64,000 nucleotides of DNA from Beta vulgaris subsp. vulgaris (GCF_026745355.1 NC_079208.1:51147816-51211815); one strand, 5' to 3'. Shown: positions 10,602 through 23,292, numbered from the stretch's first letter. The notes: generated from the sequence alone by a model not told the origin. Numbers and translations are program-made.

Positions 10602-10761
10602 ATGTGGTATGTTCTCTCCAAAACTTTGGCTGAGGAAGCTGCCTGGAAGCTTGCAAAAGAGAAGGGTATTGACTTGGTGACAATAAATCCTGGAATGGTT
10701 ATTAGACCATTGTTGCAACCAACACTCAACACAAGTGCAGCTACAATAGCCAACTATTCAG
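10602..10761 (+). pseudogene. Cinnamoyl-CoA reductase-like exon fragment
   Basis: An open frame reads [19 protein letters not shown], then a segment ending [11 protein letters not shown]. This is the region around the catalytic YxxxK of cinnamoyl-CoA reductase / dihydroflavonol reductase-like short-chain dehydrogenases (here Y-V-L-S-K). An acceptor (TTTACGAATATGTACAG) sits just before 10602 where these genes have an intron, so the piece was copied from genomic DNA and not from mRNA. No NADP-binding N-terminus, upstream exons or C-terminus are present, so it cannot make an enzyme. It may have been captured by a transposon such as the Helitron that ends near 16468. Confidence 0.75.
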
Positions 10762-10879
10762 TGGTATGCCTCGCATTTGAGACTCCTTCGTCTCCTTCCA
10801 TTAGATACTTTCGAGTTGTATGCTCCAAGAATTGTTCCAATGAGGATCATTTGACACTAAAGTCAGCCACTGGGTAGGT

Positions 10880-13800
10880 GGGCTTGGTCAAGAGATGGGC
10901 TGAGGGAGGGAATGAATTGGGTGAATTGATACTAGACTACATCCTTAGCTATAGTGGGTCACGTGCCAATTCTAGGTTATGATTATATACTTCCTGCATT
11001 AGTTGCAATTGTGTTGGATTTTTGAATTCTTCAATATGAATTTTATGATTATGGTTGTTTCCTAAGGAATAGCATAAATGAGTATTTGATTGATTGCTTG
11101 CGTTTCGGATGGATGCTAAGTTTCAAGGATGAGAGGTGTCTAGCAATACCTAGAACTTAAAGTCCAAGGATTCGGAGTTTACTAGGCATGATTGTTTTGT
11201 TCATGTCTTTGTGTGCTTGAATTCGTTTTTCATTGCTGAAACTGGATAAGTGCGTGGCATAATTGTCCTCAAGATAAGCTTAGTTACCTTGAGTTTTAGT
11301 TCCCTAACTCGTGGCGGCATTCTAACTTCCTTTTTTAGTTTCTGTAGTTCGTATACTTGATTGATCATTCACTTGTGTGTTTTCTTGGATTGTTATTGGA
11401 AAAGTTTGGTGCAATATATATGAATGATTTGTTTAGTAGTAGTAGCGATGGAAGGCTGATGGTGAAGCATTTTTTGACTAATTTTGGGAATCATGACACC
11501 TTATATACATATGTGGTTCTTGTGCTGATGGTGGTGTTCTATTTAGGTATGTCATGAAGTAGATTCGACTTGCTCAACAAACTGACAGACTTCGCAGATG
11601 TGCTCACCAAGAGGTCGGTTTTAGATGTACTTAATTTTTAAATATATTATTTTTAGTTTGCATTTCGTTCTGTTCTTTGCTTTCTGCTATTATTGTAAAC
11701 TATGAAATTCAAGCTTCGCTTAGAAAGCTTTTATTGGATATGAAAAGGATGGATAGTAATCGTAGTATGTTTGGTATATCTACGCCTTCAAGACTGGTTA
11801 TCTTTAACCTTGAAGAATAATAGGAAATAATTTATGGTAACACATAGCATGACATCCGAACAATGACAATTACCTCATCCGTTCCTAAACTACAAAGGTT
11901 GCATATGAATGATAGATTAAAAAAAACCACTTGACAAATTAATGCAAGGATTATATATTGTACTTCCCTCTTTCTATTATAAAAAAATCCATAACTAAAC
12001 ATATTAGTGCTTCCAGAATATGGCTGTAACACAAAAAAAATCGCAATTTCAGAAAAAAAAACTAACCTGGCTGAAAGTGCTTATTAGAGTAACACACAAA
12101 CTGAATCTAACCAGCTGTCACTTATTAGAGCATTAGCAAGTCTACTAGAACAATATATAAACTTAAGCAAATACACAATCACATTATGGATGCTTTATTG
12201 TATATATGTGCTTACGACTAGAAAATCAAGGACATAAACATGGCACATGAGTGGGCAGTGAGGCAGTCCCTTTAGATCACTAAGGGAGTGAGATGAGTGC
12301 CCACACCCCTGCTCACACCACAACGATGCACACACACTACATAGTGCAAACACAACCCTGCCCACCCCGTGCACATACAACCCCCCCCACACACCCTCCT
12401 CTACGTGAACCTGAAATTCCATATATATTTAGGCTTTCATGTGAACAGAATATGCTGATTATAGCGTAATTTGTGAAGCCTAATTTTGCAGGCTATATCC
12501 TAATTGATTTCCATACTCTAGATTTAATTGGTTTTCAGACACAAGCCTAATTTTTAGTTAAGATCCCTGAAAACATTTGTCGTGAGCTTCACTTTGAATC
12601 CAATGTGAAGCTATTTCCCCTGCAAACATCCTAATTGATTTCCAAACACAAGCCTAATTTTTACATCCTAATTTTACATGCCATGTTCACATGAAACTCT
12701 TTCAATGCCCTAATGGATATCTCTTGATTTAGGATGTGATATCCATATTTTACATGGTTATGCAAAACCTTAAATTACCGTTACAATATTTTGGAATTAC
12801 GAATACCACAAAACCACCCCTCCCACTATCTCTACATTCCTCATTAGTGCAGCTCCTTAGAATATATGATTGCAGACGAAAAAATTTCAAATTCGGGTAA
12901 GTTACCCATCTCTCCTTAATGTATCTCTTGATTATCTACTTTAATGTTTGCTCGTATCTAAATTAAGACGTGATAGAAACTCATATCTAAATTAGAGAAG
13001 TTAGGATAAAACTAGGATAAGTGAGTTAGGAAGGAAGGGGGAAACATGACAAAATAAGAATAGTTTGGCTTTCGTAAAATGTCTAAAACTAATTAGAGAA
13101 AAAGATAGGTATGGAGGGAGGATATGGTAGAAGGAAAGAGAATGAAGAAGTTGGAGGTCTAGAATTAGAAAAAGTTAAGGATTGAGGTATTACATAACTT
13201 AATTGTCATATGGTAATAATTGGTGGAGACCAGGGAAAAATAATCACCTAATAGTTTTGCATGATTAATGGGAGGCGTAAGGGATGGTCAAGATGAAAGG
13301 AATTATATTGGACATGGTTTTTGACGAATAGGATCATTATTAGATAGGTCGAATGCAAGGCCAATAATTAAAAAAGGTCCAGTAAAAAAAAAGAACTTTT
13401 TGTTTTGCTTTTACATGTGATGTATTCTCTCTTCAGGATATTAAGGCCTTAATGATTGTGTTCTTTTACAGTGCTAATGATTTTACCGTGCAATCTGACC
13501 TCCGAGGTGGATATCTTCTTTCACATCACAGGTAGTTTCCTTCAATTTTTGCTTATATGCTCTTAAAGTCTTTTTTTGAACCTGCATGGATGGTTTCTTC
13601 TGTAGTCTACCTCAATTCTATACACAAATCCACATTTTTACGTGTGGAACCTGTAATGAATTGCAGTATGTTGAACTTCCCCCTAAAATTACTGCTTTTG
13701 AGCTAGATAGTCACTACGCTGAAAATAAATAATGAAATCGAGATAAAGAAAAACCACCTGCCGTCAAGGTCTAAAGGAGAAAGCCACCAATAGAGAAAAG

Positions 13801-15920
13801 CAAATGTCCATAAATAATTAGTAGAAAACAGTGTTCATATGCATAAAACATGATCTATGTCATGGTATTTATAAACAAACCTATCTTAGCTTGCAAGATA
13901 TTATCAAAGTTTATACTTATATAGTTATATCTATAGCATATTTATTTGGGTTAAGAAGCAGCATTAAGCAGAAGTTGACCAACCCATATATGCCAGGGTG
14001 GTAATATATTGATGCTCTGGAATTTGAGATGTACTTAACATTTCTTGTAGATGTTAAGTTTATTGTAATTTAGTGTAGGATTGACAGGGGATATGAGTGA
14101 CCTGAGTCTTAGGATTGGTTGACTTGTAAAGAGTTGGGAGGAGGTATTCCAGAGAGATTTGAGGAAGAAACTTTATTTGCAATATTCTCAAGTTCTGGTT
14201 TGTTTAGGTGTCTAACAAACGCTGAGTGGCGATAAGTCAAAGCGTGAAACTAAAAATACAAGTTGAGCTGAGATGGGCTATATCTAAGTATTTTTTTTGA
14301 TGGATAGTCTACATCTAAGTAGACAGGAAGAGGTACTGAAAATTTGGAAGCATACAGAAAGATCTTTAGCTTCATTTGAAAAAGTTATTTACTGCTGGTC
14401 TTACTCGCGTGCATCTGCTACCAAGCTTCCACTTTGCTGAAGTTGATGATGACAAAAAGAATTGGAAAGTCGTAGGTGAGTGTATTCTGCCTTCTTCTCT
14501 ACAATTCGATGTTAACTTATGTAGATCACAATGGGTTCCTATTTGTTCTGGAGCAAGCATTGCTGAATTGTGTTAGTGGACTTCAGAATAATTTGGTTGC
14601 TTGATCAGGCCCTAGGTGAAGTTCCCGTATACATATATAAAATAATTCCGAAAATGCTATGCAGAAGCTTTTTAATCTAACATGTGAGAGCAAGCATCTT
14701 CACATGTTTGAATGCTTTTAGTTCTTATAGCTTTCAATTTCTTTTAACTTTTGGATTAGAGCATGTACATTAGACACACCTCCGCTGATATACTTCATAG
14801 TTGGTATGTACCTTCCTGAGGTGTCGAATGTGATGTTGTACCTGCTCATTTAAGTCAGACCTCTATCTTGCATGCTTTGTAATGTATCTATATTTGTCAA
14901 GCTCAAATGATTGCGGACATTGTGTCAAAACTGAACTTCCCATAGGCCTTAGCTTGAGATAGAAATAACTTGGCCTTTTCCCTTCCACATGATTACACAA
15001 GATCCTCTTTGTCTGTCTCTTATTTAATTTACTGATTAGAACTGAATCTTACTGTTAAAGTGATTTTGCTGATGAAAACTGATCTTTGTTAATTTTAATC
15101 ATAAAAGTTAACAAGGCTTTGGTCATCAATTCTAGGCTTTGAGTCTTTGACCAAATAAATGCTTTCCAGGATGTCGGCTTCCTTTTTCTTGTCGATATTT
15201 CTGTTTTGTCGATATTTCTGTTAATAGATTTAATCACTAACATGCTCTTAATTTTGTCCCAGAGCATCGGTTTCAAGTTGTTCGTCCTTATTGATATCTG
15301 CAGAATTCAGGCCAAGAGTACCACTTGGTGGAGGACATAGTGTGAAGAGTGCACTATTTAGTGTTTGCTCCTATTAAGGTGAAGCATCCACTCAAGGTCT
15401 CTTGAGGCTGTCAATATCATTCAAGCGCCCACTACTTGCTCTTAACCGGCAATAATGGGCAGTGTGTTTGTCGGCTTTGTTACTTTATTTTTGCGATTAG
15501 TACAGTATAATTGTCTCAAATACATGTTGATCGATTATTTTGTACTATGCGTTTTTTGGGTTGAAAAATGGTATCTTGTCGTTAGTTTCTTATGTTGTCT
15601 AACACAAGTATATATGATTTTACAAAAATTATGTTTCTTAAAGATTGATTTTAAATTGCTCATAAAAGTCTATTAAAATCTCTAGCACTCATGTCCAATG
15701 CAAACAAATCATGAAAATTGTTGTTGGAAATTTCTTATGTAACGTAAATTATTACCTCATCATGACGTCGAGTAACTTTGTAGTAACACCGTACTAGATT
15801 CACTAACCTGAAATACCACAGATATTGCTCCTGTATCATTGTTCTCGTGTTCGGTTATTTTAGAAGCTCTTAGTGTTGAAATTTTATTTTGTTTTTTGAG
15901 ATATATGTAATATCATAAAA
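10880..15920. other. Long intergenic stretch
   Basis: No complete gene is visible. Internal similarity includes two 'cctaattgatttcca' blocks near 12500 and 12630. A C-rich, CACAC-like tract occupies 12295-12400. An open segment at 14376-14576 ends at a donor-like GTGAG near 14475 and might be a captured exon, but I cannot assign it. Confidence 0.5.
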
Positions 15921-16140
15921 TCCGACCCAAAGCACTGAGAGCGAGACACTTTTGTCCGACAAAAGTGGACAACGGGTTCTAGCTCGTAGAGCGTATGCCG
16001 ATGCGCCCCGTAAATGAACTGTAAGGACATTGAAGGAGGAGCGGTTTCCCAGACCCCGACGTTAGGCCAGTGCTTTCGGCATTTGAACAAGCTTCTCTCG
16101 TGGGGGAACGCAGGCGAAGTCAATTTAAAATGACTTGCAT
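15921..16140. other. GC-rich structured block of unknown nature
   Basis: About 220 bp are clearly richer in GC than the AT-rich flanks. It includes a strong hairpin (CACTTTTGTCCGACAAAAGTG, near 15948-15968) and phrases such as GTAGAGCGTATGCCGATGCG. The minus strand is open for 89 codons, but the product is unrecognised. Candidates are a structured RNA, an organelle-derived insertion or a captured exon. I cannot choose among them. Confidence 0.4.
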
Positions 16141-16419
16141 GATTATGAACCAAAAATTATTGCCCGATCATGATGTAGAAGATAGTATAATTCTATTAAA
16201 TATACCTTTCATTTACTAAGTTATATTTTAGTATTATAATATTTGCTCTCTACTATATACATAAACTTCATTTAACCGTTACCGTTACGATATTTTGAGG
16301 GAGTATTAGATAAAAAATGAAGTTACCACAAGAAAAAATAATGTGCTTCTCGTGACAAAAATTGACAATTCTTATAATAACAAGAAATTATAGGCCATTT
16401 GACCTGCATTGACATCAAT

Positions 16420-16469
16420 TTGGTTACTACTAGCCATGCGCGCGCGTAGCGCGCGGCCAAACCACTAGT
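16420..16469 (+). mobile_element. Helitron 3' end
   Basis: A GC hairpin (GCGCGCG TA GCGCGC) lies about 12 bases upstream of CTAG at 16465-16468, followed by T. This is the standard plant Helitron terminus (hairpin, CTRR, insertion before T). The 5' TC end cannot be placed with confidence, so element size is unknown. The gene fragment at 10602 could belong to it. Confidence 0.65.
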
Positions 16470-17412
16470 ACATTTGAAACATAGGATTGGTATATCATGT
16501 AGGACCCGCCAAAACGCATGAATCGCCGAATTACATGGCTATCGTAATGGATTGATGGGTTTTCTTTGGCAACACATTGTGAAACTTCTTAGGCATGTTT
16601 TTGCACAATTCACGGAAATTACGTATTCCAAACTCTGAGTTGAAGGTCCAAATGAAGAAGAAGAACCATCAATTCCTTTGTTTGAAGACGAAGACGAAGA
16701 CGCATTAAATTGATTTTATGTCTCATAAATTATAGGTATATCTAAAATTTGACGTGCTCAACACTTTTTTTTTTATATACATTTGTATTATACGGAATAA
16801 TCTTAAGATGATAATTATAAAACTCAATATGATCATGATAATCTAATGATTTAAAATGATTTTAGACTCACATTTTTAAATTTAAAATCGATTTTAATCA
16901 TTAGATTTTTCATAGTCATAATGATAATGATCACTTTAGGATTCCCATAACTCGATGTACAACTAGAAATACACCGGATACCTAGAATGAATATGTACTT
17001 CCTTGAAGCTATATAGGAAGTATTGACTCCACCCTTGGGATGATGGATGAGAGAATGTTAAGTGATAGGTAAGGTATAAAGAGGCAATTGATGCGTTCAC
17101 AATCATTAAATAATGATCATTTGAATCGAACTAGCGTCAAACGTGACCAGTTACAAGTCTTATTCATAATCAGAGATCCTTACTCCTAAACTTTATAATT
17201 TCAATAATTATTAGAATAGGTGGTCTAATGTATGTTGAAATTAGACAAACTCATGCCTACATTCTCCTAATAAGTTAATTTCATTCACTCTAACCCAACA
17301 CTATTCTTAGACATCTCGTACCAACATAGCCGTCCCTTCTATTCTTCTTTATTTGTTTTCCTCTGAATCTCAAACTACAAAAGACAATTTTATAACATAG
17401 CTCAGATGTTGT
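16470..17412. other. Intergenic sequence
   Basis: AT-rich; no supported gene. Confidence 0.5.
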
Positions 17413-18215
17413 ACTGAATGGATTAAATCAGTCACTTAATGGATTAAACAAGTCACTAAATAGATTAAAGAATTGCCTCAACGCCCTGAATTATAGCGGG
17501 GCTGCACCAAACAGCCCCAACGACGACTTATAGCCAAAATACCCCAAAGTACGTACCTTGGTGCAGTTCGTACCATAAATGAGGTATGTGCCCATAATTC
17601 TCATTGGATTCCCTCCCCTTTCTTGTTTTCTTCTTTTTTATTTAACCCTAATTTTAGTAATTAAACCAAAAAAGTGTGTGCCTTCATTTTCTCCTTCCTC
17701 AACTGAATAAAAAGACTTTCTCCCCCAAATTCCCTCTTACTTTCCCAAACTCCCTCTTCCTTTCGAAATAAACCTTAAATTCTGAAAGAGTGAAATCCGC
17801 ATAACAACAATGAGCTTAGCTTCATCTTCAAGTTTCAAGAAGAATTGATCAAATACCAGTTTAGGTAATGGTAGGCTTTACTGTTGACATTGATTGTCTG
17901 CAGTATTTCAAACTATTTGGAAGTTAAGCCACAATCAAACAACACGCTTCTATGGTTGCCCAATATCTAGCACTCGACTTATAACTGATGAGAATTCTGA
18001 TTACCGACCCCATTTATGGTACATACTGCACCCAAGTTCGTACTTTTAGGGTGTTCTGTCTATAAGTCGTAGTTGGGGCTGTTTGGTGCACCTGCGCTAT
18101 AGTGAGGGTGTTGAGACCGATTTTGCCTAAAGAATTTGATTACTAAATGGATTAAATTGGTCACTAAATAAATCAAACTAGTCAGTAAATAGATCAAACT
18201 AGTCACTATTATTTC
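17413..18215. repeat. Minisatellite of about 22-bp units, split by a Mutator-like element
   Basis: Units such as TCACTAAATAGATTAAAC, TCACTAAATGGATTAAAT and TCAGTAAATAGATCAAAC occur on both sides of the element at 17475-18127. The array therefore predates it. Similar words recur near 19800. Confidence 0.7.
17475..18127. mobile_element. Mutator-like element with long inverted ends, 653 bp
   Basis: A perfect 9-bp target duplication TAAAGAATT flanks it (17466-17474, 18128-18136). The ends are inverted repeats of roughly 120-140 bp sharing blocks such as GCACCAAACAGCCCCAAC, ACGACTTATAG and GTACCATAAATG. The left end has lost about 10 bases relative to the right. The unique middle (17600-17960) has a CT-rich leader followed by ATGAGCTTAGCTTCATCT and a donor-like GGTAATGG, which looks like a captured 5' UTR plus first exon (Pack-MULE style). 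No transposase is encoded. Confidence 0.85.
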
Positions 18216-18504
18216 GAAAAGGTGATCCATCCTCTTTTTAATATTAGACTTGAACGGTTGCCTAATTTCATATCAAAAGTAGGTATTCCTTACAAGACTA
18301 GTTGTTAAAATTAAACAACTATAATACCAGTGCTAAAACTCAAAGCCACTAGTTAAAAATGACAAATTACTTGTTTTAAACACATCAAACAACCACCAAA
18401 ATTGTTATTAGTGTTTGTATCATTCTAGATGCATGCCACAATTTCTTTGTGAGTGCTTCTTTTTTCTTCTAGGGGACGAGTATTTGTAGTTAAGTAATTG
18501 TAAG

Positions 18505-18560
18505 CAATCACCTACTTCTCTTCCCCAAAAAAAAAATAATACAAAAAACAATCACCTACT
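18505..18560 (+). mobile_element. Micro-insertion: A-rich tail between 12-bp direct repeats
   Basis: CAATCACCTACT occurs at 18505-18516 and 18549-18560. The 32 bases between read 'tctcttcccc' followed by an A-rich run. This fits a severely 5'-truncated retroposon insertion. Confidence 0.6.
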
Positions 18561-18823
18561 ACATATGGACGTTAAAATAGTACTTCTATATGTTATACCA
18601 ATCATCATAATTATTGAAAGCTACGTGGAAGTTGAATATTTGTTTACGCGTAAGCTATATAGTATTCCATACATTGAACAAATGGAATTTGCGTTACCAT
18701 GTTAATTAATATCATGATCTGGAGCTTTTGATGACAATTATATTAGTCAATTATATATGATACCACCAAACTCCATACAAAAACTCTTCAGAACGTACGT
18801 ATACATACATACTTGATGCTACT

Positions 18824-19064
18824 CTTTTTTTTTTTTTTTAATTCGGAAATTAACTGGTCAAATAAGCTCATCCTTCATTAGTTAGAGGATAACGAGGGAA
18901 TCCCAACCCATAAGAAACTTCTAGAGACTGGAAAGTGGAGATTTATAACCACAAGCAAATAACCACACAAACACCCCAAATTTAGAATTAATGAAAGTTG
19001 AACTTCCAACCATAAAGTTGAGAGATAGGAGCTCCAACCATCGAGCTCCCACGCGATTCTCTAT
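18824..19064 (-). mobile_element. tRNA-derived SINE, 241 bp
   Basis: Flanked by the 15-bp duplication ATACTTGATGCTACT (18809-18823, 19065-19079). On the minus strand it begins with an A-box-like GAGCTCGATGGTTGGAGC, has a B-box-like GGAAGTTCAACTTTC about 30 bases later, and ends in a run of 15 A's (the T run at 18825-18839). There is no coding capacity; it would be mobilised by LINE enzymes. Confidence 0.85.
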
Positions 19065-19079
19065 ATACTTGATGCTACT

Positions 19080-21633
19080 TATTCTTTGATTGGACCTTTT
19101 ATAAATTGTAAACCTAATGGAGACGCATAAACGACATTGGTTAGAATGACCATAATATATATTCTATAATTAGCTGTATCTTAGTAATAACTCCAACATC
19201 TGAAATAGATAGCATATGATTCATAAATTTATGATTAAGTAAACAAAAGATTTGAGATAAGTTTCTTGCTATGCTAACAGTTTACCAAACGTATTTGACT
19301 TTGTCCAACGAATTATCAACTAAAACGACTGCAGGATTATGGGAGGTTAGGGGATTCAAAAAGACTCGCTCAAAGTGAAATTGACAAGGTGATAATTTGA
19401 TTATAGTGGTAATATATAAGTGAATTTATAAGCTCAAACTATGTTTGATATATGAAATAGAAATTATAAAGTTTAGAAGGTGGGATAAAAAGAGAAATGG
19501 TAATTGAGATAAGTTAATTCATATCAACTTATTTATTTGAAATAATTATCTGTGTTCATGGGTGCAAATACATGCCATGTTTACAACTCTTTTACAAATT
19601 TATAAAAAGAAAATCTTACTAACATTACTAATGTAAATATATTTTATGAAATTCATGATAACTTTTCTTTATAATTCACCATCCCCGTGATTAGATAATT
19701 TCTTTTAGGGTTTTCTTTTAATTTGTTGTTGGAATTAAAATATATTTATAAATTATACAAAAATTATTAAAAGAGACGGTCTAACTTTAATATAAAAGTA
19801 GACCTAGTCATAAATGAATTAAACTAGTCACAGAAAGATATTAACCTAGTCACTATTGGGCTAAATTTTTAAAAAAAATATTGGCTTATCATTGCCTAAT
19901 TTTAATTTAAAAGTGGGCGATCTCTTACAAGACAAACTCTAAATTATAATATAACATATTTTCGTTGATACAAATTAGACATATCGATTACTATATTTCC
20001 TTTAGGATCACCATTCTCGACCATTAATAATGTAAAACAATTGGCAAGAATGTGATAGTTTTATTTCTTTTGGAATTTTTCCTTGGTATTCTTCTTCAAA
20101 TAAGTTTAGTTATATATGTAAAATTTATTTTGAAATGAATTTTCAATCTACTGATTGATAAGTTCAACCTTCCAAATTAAATCACAAGACCCTCTCTCTC
20201 TTTTGAGCTTGGTAATAAGAGTTTTAAGTTCTTTTGACCAGGCTAATGAGCGATGCTCCCGACAGCAGGCTTCGTGTTATAATTTTACTAATATAATTAA
20301 AAATATTAATATACATCGGTAAACTTGAAAAATCCATATAGAATAACTAAAAGAATGAAGCAATTACAACTTCATTTACTGCAAATTAAAGTTACGAACA
20401 AAAATAATGTTCATATGAATTACTATAATTAGGCATTTCCACTCATTTTCCTAGTCAAAACAAACTTCAAGTTGAGCTCTTTATATTGTTTTGAACATTA
20501 CCAACCTTCGCTTCTGCCTATAAACATATACATTGACACAAATTCAATAATATGATAACATTAAAATATCACTATGATTTATTAGCAATATTATAGTGAT
20601 ATTTTTAGTTTCGATAAACAAAATACACTAATGAACCATTCATATCAATTATGAAACAGGCAATCATCTTTATCTTTGAGTGATGCATATTTCGTTTATG
20701 CTTTATATAGTAATAGGATATTAACTAGACATTGCCATTCTTGTTTTTCTAAAACAATACACCCAGTGACTCAGTGAGAATCCTAGCAACTTGTTTAACA
20801 AGAAGAGAAAACAAAATCTTATAACAAGTTTTAGAATCCAACAAATGAGAAAGTGTACCACAATCTACATTTGCTGCTATATATATATGGATTAATTATT
20901 AGCAAACTTATATTCTGTGACTTTGCTTTCTTGCAAAAGTAAACAAGACTGTAATATAAAGAAAGATTACTGATGATCTCTACCTACCCATATAAAATCT
21001 TTAAAGGCAACATACCCAAAAGAATTTAGCCAAAAAATAAAAAAAGAGCTTAAGCGAAGTAAAAGATGGTTATTATTGAACAAGGAAAGTATCCCAACTT
21101 GTCTCCCAATAAACCACCTAGATTTGCCTACAAAAGGCTTTGCCACTGTTTTTTTTTTTTTTAGTTATTTCAATTTATTACTATATTAATACCACTTGTT
21201 AATTTCCTTTTTGCAGTAGGAGTATTCATTAAATAATAATTAGTAATTTAATTTAAGAAAGTTCTTAGCAATAGTTATGATGATCTGAGAATGACAGTAA
21301 TATCATTGTTTAGTGACAGAATTTAAGACATCAGAGGATTTAGATCTGAAAAGGCAACTCCAACTTCAATTAATTAAGTTTTTAACTAATTAATGTATTT
21401 TTAACCTTCAACTACACTCAAACACTACTATGGAGTGTTTCCCGTGATCTTGCCATCTACCTTGTGTCCCTATCCTTAACTCCAACTCACCCTTTTTGTA
21501 ATTTTGCCTTTTAATTAATATACTCCTAATAATTATTTGCAATAGATAAGATGAGGTTTTATCCAATAATCGATTTATAACCTAGGATTTCAATGTTGTA
21601 GACAAAATCTATTAGAAAGGAACCCCCTAAAGC
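19080..21633. other. Long intergenic stretch
   Basis: Strongly AT-rich, with homopolymers. No gene or element ends were recognised. Confidence 0.5.
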
Positions 21634-21653
21634 AAAGTAATTTGAAGAGGCAA

Positions 21654-22306
21654 TCCGGTGCCTTCATCAACATTAACCACCCTTTTTTTCTCTCTCCCCC
21701 TTCTCCTCTCTACTTTCAAAAACCCTAGCCTCCATTGTTGATTTTTAAAGGGGCTTCCATCGGTTTTTACCGTTGGAAAGCCCCCACCTTTGCTTTTTTT
21801 ATTTATTTTTAGGTTTCCAATAACGATTTCTCCCTCGAAAGACAGGGTTTTCGATCTCCGTAAGAAAAGGTTTTTCGATCTCCTTCGAAAGACAAGGTTT
21901 TTCGACCTCCTTCGAAAGACAGGGTTTTTCTCCTCTTTTAGAGGGAGAATTTCTACAGGTTACAATCCGGGATACTAGATCTAATGGATTGCCGTGAAAT
22001 TATTTTGTTAGTGAAGAATTATGCGGAATCACAAAGGTTATCAATTTTTCGAATACGGTCAGATGAATCCGACGGAAATCATCCTCACGACTACAAGGGA
22101 TCGTTAGATTGTCTCTCCAACAAGGCTGTATTTTCCAGCGATATAAGCGGGAGATGTTCCACATTGCAAGATTTGCTTGACGATCGTAGTTTTTATGAAG
22201 GAAATTTTTGTTTGATTCAACTTATGTATTTGTTTGATTCGATTGCTTATGTAGATGTCGTATGACTTTTTATTAATGAATTAATTTTACTATTCAAAAA
22301 AAAAAA
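21654..22306 (+). mobile_element. Short non-LTR retroposon with poly-A tail, about 650 bp
   Basis: A 20-bp duplication, AAAGTAATTTGAAGAGGCAA, flanks the insert (21634-21653 and about 22307-22326; the first A's merge with the tail). The 3' end is a run of A's from 22296. The 5' part is a CT-rich leader, then three to four tandem units of about 30 bp (GAAAGACAGGGTTTTTCGAT-like, 21835-21935). A small ORF follows at 21984. It could be a deletion derivative of a LINE or a retroposed transcript; no reverse transcriptase is present. Confidence 0.8.
21984..22265 (+). CDS. Small ORF inside the retroposon, 93 codons
   Basis: It starts MDCREIILLVKNYAESQRLS and ends SIAYVDVV just before the AT-rich 3' region and tail. 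The frame fills most of the unique part of the element and its base composition is more balanced than the flanks, so it may be genuine. I recognise no domain. It could be the remains of a LINE ORF1 or of a host transcript. An upstream frame (21790-21978) covers the tandem leader repeats and ends just before this ATG. Confidence 0.4.
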   Translation: MDCREIILLVKNYAESQRLSIFRIRSDESDGNHPHDYKGSLDCLSNKAVFSSDISGRCSTLQDLLDDRSFYEGNFCLIQLMYLFDSIAYVDVV

Positions 22307-22326
22307 AAAGTAATTTGAAGAGGCAA

Positions 22327-23292
22327 AATCAATAATGTTTCAATTAATGATTTATTATCAATTAGTAGATTAGTTGCTAATATGATAGGAGGGGAGATTA
22401 ATAATGTCTTGAATTAGAGATTTTGTAAATTATCAGCATAAAAAGACATTTTTGCGATCTATTGCTTAATTGTTCACGCCTATAATTTTGAAAACGATTC
22501 TTCTCTTACAGTGCAAGCCACGACTCTCATATATAATTGTTTTTAGCCATGTACTTCATCTTTATTGAGTAGAATAATCTTACTATTTCATATATCTTAT
22601 CGGATACATTTCAATGTCCATGGAGAAATCACCTACTCACAGACGATTAAAAGGCATTTCTCTGATCACACTATTTCACCTCCTTGCATATTCATAGAGA
22701 AGTTAATTGTGTAAAGACTAACATTACTTCTCTTGGAACACGTTCTTGTCATCGATCAAAATATTCATCCTCTCGTAGATGGCAAATTTTCTTATTGTAA
22801 TTCCCTTAATCGACAAGGGTCTAGTCTTAAAAAAAAAGACCCTAATTCTTGTCGACTTTGCGTTGAAAAAAGATGTACACAAGGGAATGAAGATCATATG
22901 GATCTTGCTTGATTTGTTCATAATTAGGAAATTTCATGTTCAAAATTAGATGATTTTGACAAGTTTTTCATTTAATCATAAGACATAAATTAGAAATTTT
23001 ATGTTCATAATTAGAAAATTTTGTCAAGTTTTTCATTTAATTAGAGCACATTTTATGAATCTTGCTTGATTTGTCACAATGTGTACATAAATTAAAGACA
23101 TAAAATGTATGAATGAAAATCATGACAAAAAAGATGATGATTAAACTAAATATGAGAATGAATTATATACCTTATTCTTAATTATCCACGCAATATAACT
23201 TTTACATTTGACAATGCATAATATTGACTATTAATGTCTTTTAGCAGTTAGTGAAATTATTAAGGTTGATACTATGAACAAATATATTGAGA
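22327..23292. other. Intergenic sequence
   Basis: AT-rich. Local repetition of 'aaattttatgttcataattag' occurs near 22930-23010. No gene seen. Confidence 0.5.

Noticed and set aside
11840..12000. Stowaway-like words CTCATCCGTTCC and CTTCCCTCTTTC
   Set aside because: Both are in the same orientation and do not form a pair of inverted ends.
12430..12705. Possible MITE with TTTCATGTGAACA inverted ends
   Set aside because: A 13-bp inverted pair is present but no target duplication or further end matching was found.
15884..16153. 89-codon minus-strand frame as a gene
   Set aside because: No recognisable product or promoter; kept only as a structured GC-rich block.
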